This document shows positions 1-5,048 of a stretch of DNA of 7,309 nucleotides, one piece after another. The DNA lies in the NCBI GenBank assembly GCA_024639445.1, contig JAHEIJ010000107.1, positions 1 through 7,309 of the forward strand. The letters run 5' to 3'. The stretch's first letter is position 1. Every line of letters starts with the position of its first letter. Both the position numbers and the translations under genes were made by a program. The notes under the pieces were generated by a model, which did not search any database, was not told where the DNA came from, and worked only from the letters and a program-made list of their open reading frames with translations. This stretch comes from Gammaproteobacteria bacterium. GTDB taxonomy: Bacteria; Pseudomonadota; Gammaproteobacteria; UBA6429; Thiohalophilaceae.

Positions 1-825
1 GGTCATAATGCGGTTGGTTTCTTCCTCACCGCCGCCTTCCTCGGCATGATGTACTACTTCGTACCGAAACAGGCCGGCCGGCCGGTGTATTCCTATCGCC
101 TGTCGATTATCCATTTCTGGGCACTGATTTTCCTTTATATGTGGGTCGGGGCGCATCATCTGCACTGGACTGCACTGCCTGACTGGACTTCGACCCTGGC
201 GGCGACTTTCTCCATTCTGCTGCTAATGCCTTCCTGGGGTGGCATGATCAACGGCATCATGACCTTGTCCGGGGCCTGGGACAAATTACGTACCGATCCG
301 GTAATTCGCTTCCTGATTGTATCGCTGTCTTTCTACGGCATGTCGACTTTCGAAGGTCCGTTAATGTCACTCAAGAGTGTCAATGCCTTGTCTCACTATA
401 CCGACTGGACCATCGGCCATGTTCACTCCGGTGCCCTGGGTTGGGTAGCCATGATTACTTTTGGATCGCTGTACCACCTGATTCCGCGTTTGTGGGAAAC
501 CAGAATGTGGAGCGACCGGTTGATTTACCTGCATTTCTGGCTCGCCACGATTGGTATTGTGCTGTACATCAGTGCCATGTGGGTCGCAGGTATCGGTCAA
601 GGCCTAATGCTGCGTGCCTTTGATGAATACGGCAACCTGGCTTACACCTTCATCGAAACGGTCAGTCGCATGTACCAGCCCTATGTGGTGCGTGCGATTG
701 GCGGCATGTTCTTCGTCGCGGGTATGGTGTTAATGGCCATTAATGCCTTTATGACAATTCTTAAGAGTCGCCGTGAACAGGCAGAACTGGAAGCCAAGCT
801 GGCGGCCAAAATGGCTCAGGCTTGA
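1..825 (+). CDS. ccoN: Cytochrome c oxidase cbb3-type subunit I, CcoN (5'-truncated by window edge)
   Basis: This is the catalytic subunit of the cbb3 oxidase, an inner-membrane haem-copper protein that reduces O2 to water. The frame is open from base 1 and gives 274 residues; roughly the first 200 of a typical ~475-residue CcoN are missing, so the internal ATG at 46 is not the start. Visible ligands (fragment numbering): His2 in GHNAVGFF and the pair His52-His53 in GAHHLH are the CuB histidines. Tyr46, six residues before the pair, sits where the family has the Tyr cross-linked to a CuB histidine. His140 and His142 in DWTIGHVHSG are the haem b3 and haem b axial ligands. Glu118 in STFEGP is also family-conserved. 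About six hydrophobic helices are present. The C-terminus is a charged Ala/Lys/Glu tail ending at TGA 823-825. The CuB motif reads GAHHLH, whereas many homologues have GPHHLH. It is followed by ccoO after 19 nt, in an apparent operon. Confidence 0.98.
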   Translation, partial: GHNAVGFFLTAAFLGMMYYFVPKQAGRPVYSYRLSIIHFWALIFLYMWVGAHHLHWTALPDWTSTLAATFSILLLMPSWGGMINGIMTLSGAWDKLRTDPVIRFLIVSLSFYGMSTFEGPLMSLKSVNALSHYTDWTIGHVHSGALGWVAMITFGSLYHLIPRLWETRMWSDRLIYLHFWLATIGIVLYISAMWVAGIGQGLMLRAFDEYGNLAYTFIETVSRMYQPYVVRAIGGMFFVAGMVLMAINAFMTILKSRREQAELEAKLAAKMAQA

Positions 826-831
826 GATAAC

Positions 832-836
832 AGGAA
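832..836 (+). promoter_or_regulatory. Ribosome binding site of ccoO
   Basis: AGGAA lies 8 nt before the ATG at 845, within the 19-nt ccoN-ccoO gap. It is the best Shine-Dalgarno match in the gap and supports the ATG at 845 as the ccoO start. Confidence 0.6.
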
Positions 837-844
837 TTTAGAAA

Positions 845-1591
845 ATGAAGCATGAAACGATAGAAACAAATGTCGGCTGGCTTATTGTCCTGACCTTGAT
901 CGTCATCAGTATTGGCGGCCTGGTGGAAATTGTACCGCTGTACTTTATTGATGACACGATTGAAACGGTTCAGGTGGATGGCAAGGACACGATTCGTCCC
1001 TATACATCCCTGGAATTGCGTGGGCGGGATATTTATCAGCGAGAAGGGTGTTATACCTGCCATTCGCAAATGATTCGTCCGTTCCGTGACGAGGACATGC
1101 GCTACGGTCATTATTCTCTCGCGGCGGAATCGCAGTTCGATCATCCTTTCCAGTGGGGTTCGAAACGCACCGGACCTGATTTGGCGCGTGTCGGCAAGAA
1201 ATATTCCAATGAATGGCATGTTCAGCACATGATGAACCCACGTGATGTTGTGCCGCAATCAATCATGCCAGGTTACCCCTGGTTGATGCAGTCGCTGCAT
1301 TACAAGGATGTGGCAGATCGCATGCGTGCATTGAAAATGGTTGGCGTGCCTTATTCAGAAACCCAGGCCGAATTTGACGCTAACGTTGAGCGCTATGGCA
1401 AGGATGTTGCGGATAAGCTCAATATTAATAGTGCCATGGACAACCTGATCAGCCAGGCGCAGGCTGGTAACTATGATGGTAACAAGAACGATATCACGGA
1501 AATGGATGCGTTGGTTGCTTACCTGCAGGTACTGGGCACCATGGTGGACTTCAGTAAGTTTGATGAAGGCCATTTTGCCGAGTTCCGCTAA
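845..1591 (+). CDS. ccoO: Cytochrome c oxidase cbb3-type subunit II, CcoO (mono-haem c)
   Basis: CcoO is the membrane-anchored mono-haem cytochrome c that passes electrons from CcoP to the haem centres of CcoN. The protein is 248 residues. It has one N-terminal membrane helix at about residues 11-34, which acts as an uncleaved anchor, followed by a periplasmic domain. The single haem-binding motif is CYTCH at Cys69-Cys72-His73, in the family-typical context REGCYTCHSQMIRPFRDE. A probable haem axial Met is Met141 in SIMPGYPW. The family motif GSKRTGPDLARVG follows at 105-117. The length falls within the usual 200-250 or so for the family; residues about 171-215 form a more variable charged insertion before the closing helix EMDALVAYLQVLG. 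The start is supported by an AGGAA site. The gene ends TAA 1589-1591, 12 nt before ccoQ. Confidence 0.97.
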   Translation: MKHETIETNVGWLIVLTLIVISIGGLVEIVPLYFIDDTIETVQVDGKDTIRPYTSLELRGRDIYQREGCYTCHSQMIRPFRDEDMRYGHYSLAAESQFDHPFQWGSKRTGPDLARVGKKYSNEWHVQHMMNPRDVVPQSIMPGYPWLMQSLHYKDVADRMRALKMVGVPYSETQAEFDANVERYGKDVADKLNINSAMDNLISQAQAGNYDGNKNDITEMDALVAYLQVLGTMVDFSKFDEGHFAEFR

Positions 1592-1592
1592 T

Positions 1593-1597
1593 AGGCG
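1593..1597 (+). promoter_or_regulatory. Weak ribosome binding site of ccoQ
   Basis: AGGCG lies 6 nt before the ATG at 1604. It is only one nucleotide or less from the alternative TTG codon at 1598, so it favours the ATG as the start. The match is weak, and translational coupling to ccoO, which ends at 1591, may contribute. Confidence 0.4.
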
Positions 1598-1603
1598 TTG
1601 ACT

Positions 1604-1801
1604 ATGTTTGAATGGTTAGAATGGTTTACGCATATGGAGAATACCAAGCCGTTTGCCCTGGTGATTTTCTTCATCACATTTGTGTTGATCATTTTATATA
1701 TCTATACGGGCAAAAAACGCAGTCAGCGTTTGGAGTCTTACAAGAATATTCCGCTTGAAGATGATGACCTGGATCATCACAAGGACCTAGATCATGAGTA
1801 A
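1604..1801 (+). CDS. ccoQ: cbb3-type oxidase small subunit CcoQ
   Basis: CcoQ is a small single-helix membrane protein that stabilises the cbb3 complex; it carries no cofactor. From the ATG at 1604 the protein is 65 residues. It has a short N-terminal segment (FEWLEWFTHMENTK), one membrane helix at about residues 16-35, then a basic stop-transfer patch (GKKRSQR) and an acidic tail. The tail contains IPLEDDD, a recognisable CcoQ C-terminal motif, and ends in a His/Asp-rich stretch. An in-frame TTG at 1598 would add two residues, but the weak SD-like AGGCG at 1593-1597 is too close to serve it, so I prefer the ATG. The last 8 nt overlap the start of ccoP. Position between ccoO and ccoP is canonical and supports the call despite the short length. 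Confidence 0.93.
   Translation: MFEWLEWFTHMENTKPFALVIFFITFVLIILYIYTGKKRSQRLESYKNIPLEDDDLDHHKDLDHE
1781..1785 (+). promoter_or_regulatory. Ribosome binding site of ccoP, inside ccoQ
   Basis: AAGGA lies 8 nt before the ccoP ATG at 1794 and is inside the ccoQ coding region. It is a good match at normal spacing and fixes the ccoP start; with the 8-nt gene overlap it suggests coupled translation of ccoQ and ccoP. Confidence 0.65.
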
Positions 1802-2702
1802 AGATAAGACACAACAAACTGTACAAACCACCGGCCATGCCTGGGATGGTGATTTGCAGGAATTCAATAACCCTTTGCCAAGCTGGTGGCTGTGGGCTTT
1901 CTATGCCACGGTAATTTTTGCCATAGTTTACTGGGTCTTGTACCCGACCTGGCCGGTAGGCAATACCTACACCAAGGGCGTAGGTAACGATATTACCTAT
2001 ACCACTACTGACGGCAAAGAAGTCACTTCTCACTGGAATACGCGTTCTCTGTTGTTAAAAGATCTGGCTGACGCGCGCGCCGAGCAGGCTAAATATGTCG
2101 AACAGTTAAAAGCAGCCAGCTACAGCGATATTGCCAAGGATGAAGAGAAGAGTGCTTTTGCCTATTCCATGGCCAAGGTGCTGTTTGCCGATAACTGTGC
2201 AGCCTGCCACCAGGCCGGTGGTAATGGTGTGATCGGCCCTTATCCAAACCTGCTCGACGATGCCTGGTTATGGGGCGGTACTTTCGAGAAGATTGAAGAA
2301 ACCATACGAAATGGACATGTCGGCAACATGCCCGGTTTCAAGGGTCAATTAAGCGCTAGAGAGATTGATAACCTGGCAGAGTATGTCCTGAGCCTGTCCG
2401 GTCAGGGCAGTGATGCGACCAAGGCCCAAAAAGGTAAACCCCTGTTTAGCAGTAACTGCGCGGTCTGTCATGGCCAGGATGCCAAAGGGCAAATCCTGAT
2501 GGGCTCGGCCAATCTCACCGATAGCATCTGGACCATTGTCAATGTACCGGCGGCAGCTACACCGGAAGCGAAAAGAGCAGCCATTGTAAACTTGCTTAAG
2601 ACCGGTAAATCTCGTCAGATGCCCGCCTGGAAGGATCGCTTGAGTGATACTGAAATCAAGATTCTGACTTTCTACGTCCATGAGTTGGGTGGCGGTCAGT
2701 AA
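1794..2702 (+). CDS. ccoP: Cytochrome c oxidase cbb3-type subunit III, CcoP (di-haem c)
   Basis: CcoP is the di-haem cytochrome c subunit, the entry point for electrons from soluble or membrane cytochromes c. The protein is 302 residues. The N-terminus has the family signature TTGHAWDGDLQEFNNPLPSW at 12-31, followed by a single membrane helix at about 31-50; this is the one-helix form, not the two-helix form seen in some Pseudomonas. Haem motif 1 is CAACH (Cys135-Cys138-His139), with probable axial Met179 in GNMPGF. Haem motif 2 is CAVCH (Cys222-Cys225-His226), with probable axial Met276 in RQMPAW. Each cytochrome c domain closes with a C-terminal helix (IDNLAEYVLSLSG; EIKILTFYVHELGG). Between haem 2 and its Met, residues about 246-266 form an Ala/Pro-containing segment that looks longer than the compact loop of haem domain 1. 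The gene ends with tandem stops TAA TAA (2700-2705). Confidence 0.97.
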   Translation: MSKDKTQQTVQTTGHAWDGDLQEFNNPLPSWWLWAFYATVIFAIVYWVLYPTWPVGNTYTKGVGNDITYTTTDGKEVTSHWNTRSLLLKDLADARAEQAKYVEQLKAASYSDIAKDEEKSAFAYSMAKVLFADNCAACHQAGGNGVIGPYPNLLDDAWLWGGTFEKIEETIRNGHVGNMPGFKGQLSAREIDNLAEYVLSLSGQGSDATKAQKGKPLFSSNCAVCHGQDAKGQILMGSANLTDSIWTIVNVPAAATPEAKRAAIVNLLKTGKSRQMPAWKDRLSDTEIKILTFYVHELGGGQ

Positions 2703-2715
2703 TAAACCCACCCAA

Positions 2716-2725
2716 CAACCGGTTG
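2716..2725 (+). repeat. Perfect 10-bp palindrome after ccoP
   Basis: CAACCGGTTG is a perfect self-complementary 10-mer starting 13 nt after the ccoP stop codon. It is immediately followed by an imperfect dyad, GAAATATGTTTC (2725-2736). It could be a protein-binding site or chance; no known consensus is matched. Confidence 0.35.
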
Positions 2726-2734
2726 AAATATGTT

Positions 2735-2773
2735 TCGGGAGGTTATCTCTGCGTTTGCAGGGGTGCCTCCCGA
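2735..2773 (+). promoter_or_regulatory. Strong intergenic hairpin between ccoP and ccoG
   Basis: The RNA from this stretch can fold into a long stem-loop. The lower stem is CGGGAGG (2736-2742) with CCTCCCG (2766-2772), plus a closing T-A pair (2735/2773). There is a single-base bulge at 2743. The upper stem is TATCTCTGC (2744-2752) with GCAGGGGTG (2757-2765), nine consecutive pairs of which four are G-U. The loop is GTTT. No run of U follows (the next bases are TGTCGTTTAC), so it is not a classical intrinsic terminator. Its place after the structural genes and before the assembly genes suggests an attenuator, an RNA-processing site, or a 3'-end stabiliser that keeps ccoNOQP transcript more abundant than ccoGHI. 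The fold is read directly from sequence; the role is inferred. Confidence 0.6.
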
Positions 2774-2777
2774 TGTC

Positions 2778-2790
2778 GTTTACAGTAAAC
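2778..2790 (+). repeat. 13-bp palindrome upstream of ccoG
   Basis: GTTTAC-A-GTAAAC has perfect 6-bp arms around one central base, and ends 19 nt before the ccoG start. It is a candidate operator or merely a small second hairpin. It does not match the FNR/ANR consensus (TTGAT-N4-ATCAA). A TTTACA within it resembles a -35 box, but I see no acceptable -10 at the right distance. Confidence 0.35.
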
Positions 2791-2809
2791 ACCCTAGCCA
2801 GACAAGTTA

Positions 2810-4225
2810 ATGGAACCTCAAGCCTACCAGTCGCGAGTCCCGATTTATCCCCGTGCGGTTAAGGGGCGTTTTCGTACATTGAAAACAGCGATTCTGGTAC
2901 TGGCATACGGGGTCTACTTTCTGTTGCCCTGGTTACGCTGGGATCGGGCAACAGGTACAGACCAGGCAGTACTGTTTGACCTGGCGGGGCGGCGCTTCTA
3001 TGTTTTTGACCTGGTGGTCTACGCCCAGGATATATTCTGGTTGGCCGGCTTGCTGGTCATCTTTGCCTTATTGTTGTTTTTCGTAACCGGTCTGGCCGGG
3101 CGAGTCTGGTGCGGCTATTTCTGTTTCCAGACACTGTGGACAGATGTGTTTATGTTTATCGAGCGCATGGTGCAGGGAAATCGTAATGCGCGCATCAAAC
3201 TCGCCAGTTCGGAATGGAGCGGCAACAAGGTTTTGCGCATAAGCGTGACCTGGTTGCTGTGGTTACTGGTTTCAGTACTGACCGGGTTGTCATTTACCCT
3301 TTACTGGGGTAATGCCCCTGATCTGTTTATTCAGATGATAACAGCGCAAGCACCCTTTGCCGCCTATGCCACCACTTTGTTTCTTACCTCCACGACATTT
3401 GTCATGGCGGGCATGGCGCGTGAACAGGTATGTACCTACATGTGCCCCTATGCCCGTTTTCAGGGAGTCATGTTTGACAAGGACACCCTGATCATTGCTT
3501 ATGATGATGAAAGGGGTGAACGACAAAATGGCAGACAAAAACCTTCCAAGGGATTACTCGAGCGTGATTCGCGGATTGAACAACAGGTGGGTGATTGTAT
3601 TGATTGCGGTTATTGCGTACAGGTCTGTCCAGTAGGGATTGATATTCGTAATGGCATGCAATACCAGTGTATTTCCTGTGCCCTGTGCATTGACGCCTGC
3701 GATACCATTATGGATTCGATTGGTTATCCGCGAGGGCTGGTGCGTTACAGTTCGGAGCACGCCTTACACCATGAACGCGCCACCCGCTTAAATCTGAAGA
3801 ATCTAGGGTATGCCAGTGCCTTGTTCATTACCATAGCGGCTTTGGTCTGGAGTGTTGTGACCCGCTCTGATCTGGAATTGAATGTGCGGCAGATTCGGCA
3901 ACCCCTGTCAGTCCAGTTATCGGATGGACGCATCCAGAACCGGTATGAAATCAAGGTCAACAATAAAACCAGCCGTTCCATGCGATATCGCCTGACAATG
4001 GAAGGCCTGAATCAGGCTGAACTGGATACGGGACATTTTACCGAGTTCGAGGTCCCGTCCGAACGCAGTATGAAGATTCATGCCAAGGTCCGGCTGGATC
4101 CCAAACAGGTGACCTCAAGCCGGCAAGAGTTTATATTTGTGCTGACGCCCCTGGATACTAAAGAAAGCCAGAGTGTCAGGCAGTCTTCCATGTTCTATAC
4201 CCCCGGTGAAAACCTGAAGCCATAA
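2810..4225 (+). CDS. ccoG: Cytochrome c oxidase accessory protein CcoG (FixG-like, two 4Fe-4S clusters)
   Basis: CcoG is an inner-membrane iron-sulphur protein needed for cbb3 assembly; characterised homologues act as cupric reductases that supply Cu(I). The protein is 471 residues, the usual family length. Near the N-terminus IYPRAVKGRF (12-21) is typical and supports the ATG at 2810, although no clear Shine-Dalgarno precedes it. Five membrane helices are predicted at about 24-42, 73-94, 143-165, 183-202 and 333-351. Conserved cysteine pairs flank the membrane: Cys101/Cys105 in WCGYFCFQTLW and Cys208/Cys212 in CTYMCPYARFQG. A double ferredoxin domain follows, with Cys263, 266, 269 and 273 (CIDCGYCVQVCP) and Cys287, 290, 293 and 297 (CISCALCIDAC). 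Both four-cysteine sets are complete. The C-terminal ~115 residues after the last helix form the Ig-like FixG_C region. The gene is separated from ccoP by a hairpin-containing spacer and followed 5 nt later by the fixH homologue. Confidence 0.97.
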   Translation: MEPQAYQSRVPIYPRAVKGRFRTLKTAILVLAYGVYFLLPWLRWDRATGTDQAVLFDLAGRRFYVFDLVVYAQDIFWLAGLLVIFALLLFFVTGLAGRVWCGYFCFQTLWTDVFMFIERMVQGNRNARIKLASSEWSGNKVLRISVTWLLWLLVSVLTGLSFTLYWGNAPDLFIQMITAQAPFAAYATTLFLTSTTFVMAGMAREQVCTYMCPYARFQGVMFDKDTLIIAYDDERGERQNGRQKPSKGLLERDSRIEQQVGDCIDCGYCVQVCPVGIDIRNGMQYQCISCALCIDACDTIMDSIGYPRGLVRYSSEHALHHERATRLNLKNLGYASALFITIAALVWSVVTRSDLELNVRQIRQPLSVQLSDGRIQNRYEIKVNNKTSRSMRYRLTMEGLNQAELDTGHFTEFEVPSERSMKIHAKVRLDPKQVTSSRQEFIFVLTPLDTKESQSVRQSSMFYTPGENLKP

Positions 4226-4230
4226 CTACT

Positions 4231-5046
4231 ATGACCAATATACTTGTATCACTTCTCGGTGGTGTTGTACTTATCAGTATTGTATTTCTGTTGGTACATC
4301 GATTCAGCCAGTTAAATGGCAAGGCTACTGCCTTGTTAGTCGCACTGCTGGTGATCGGCATCTATGTCCCGGTTTCAATTCTGCAATGGCCGGGAGGTGA
4401 TGTATTCGCCATCCACATCGCCATTTATCTGGTCACGGTGTATGTGCTGGGAATTATCACTTCACAGCGGGATGCGCAGCAGACGGGTAGTGGCAAGGCT
4501 TTCCATTGGGGACCGGTGTCAATTGTGGTGTTTTTCCTAGTGATTATGGCGGCTGATTCCGTGTTCATTATGCTGGCACAACGCGGGGTGGATAATAAAC
4601 TGGCGCAATGGTTATTGCCCAAGCCGGAAACCGGCGGCAAGGTGAGTTCCCATTTTCCCGGTACAGTGAGCCAGGACTACAGACAAAAGGAAACCGAATA
4701 CAATGCCTATCTGCAACGCATGACGGAGCAGCGGGAACGCGACTGGCAACTAAAAAAAGGCTGGGAAACGACACCCGTGGCGGGTAAGACGGCTGTATTC
4801 AAACTCAGTATCGCGGATAAAAACGGCGAACCTATTCAGGGTGCATTGGTGGAAGGTAAGTTCATGCGCCCCGGTAACGTCAAACTGGATACGCCTATTG
4901 TGCTGACAGAAGCCGGTCAGGGAACGTACCATACCAACCTGAGCCTCCCTCAACCGGGCCGCTGGGAGTTGCTATTGCTGATTCGTAAGGACGATATTGT
5001 GCATGAGCTCAAGGCAACCACAACCGTAGCCGAAGCCACGCACTGA
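4231..5046 (+). CDS. fixH: FixH/CcoH-domain assembly protein with extra N-terminal membrane region
   Basis: FixH/CcoH proteins assist assembly and stability of cbb3 oxidase. Classical members are about 150-180 residues with one membrane helix and a periplasmic domain. This protein is 271 residues and has four predicted helices at about 3-22, 32-52, 57-77 and 93-115. A FixH-like domain follows at about 145-265, with a DYRQKETEYNAYLQRM helix at 149-164 and a beta-rich part containing GEPIQGALVEGKF and GTYHTNLSLPQPGRWELLL. Loops 1 (HRFSQLNGK) and 3 (SQRDAQQTGSGK) are positively charged and loop 2 (WPGGD) is not. The positive-inside rule therefore places both termini outside, with the FixH domain in the periplasm as in the short form. 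The start ATG at 4231 lies 5 nt after ccoG stops, with only a weak GAAG (4216-4219) upstream, so translational coupling is likely. The FixH call rests on domain pattern and position; I do not recognise the N-terminal extension. Confidence 0.88.
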   Translation: MTNILVSLLGGVVLISIVFLLVHRFSQLNGKATALLVALLVIGIYVPVSILQWPGGDVFAIHIAIYLVTVYVLGIITSQRDAQQTGSGKAFHWGPVSIVVFFLVIMAADSVFIMLAQRGVDNKLAQWLLPKPETGGKVSSHFPGTVSQDYRQKETEYNAYLQRMTEQRERDWQLKKGWETTPVAGKTAVFKLSIADKNGEPIQGALVEGKFMRPGNVKLDTPIVLTEAGQGTYHTNLSLPQPGRWELLLLIRKDDIVHELKATTTVAEATH

Positions 5047-5048
5047 AT

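Noticed and set aside
46..825. ATG at 46 as the start of ccoN
   Set aside because: The frame is open upstream to base 1 and encodes GHNAVGFF, with a CuB histidine, so the gene begins outside the window and 46 is an internal Met codon.
761..1258. 165-codon open frame on the minus strand across the ccoN-ccoO junction
   Set aside because: It is antisense to clearly conserved ccoN and ccoO sequence and its translation shows no recognisable domain.
2779..2809. Promoter for ccoG from the -35-like TTTACA
   Set aside because: At 16-18 nt downstream there is no acceptable -10 hexamer, and the spacing leaves almost no leader before the ATG.
2680..2862. Possible 60-codon gene bridging ccoP and ccoG
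   Set aside because: It overlaps both genes out of frame, has no ribosome binding site, and runs through the hairpin; no domain is seen.
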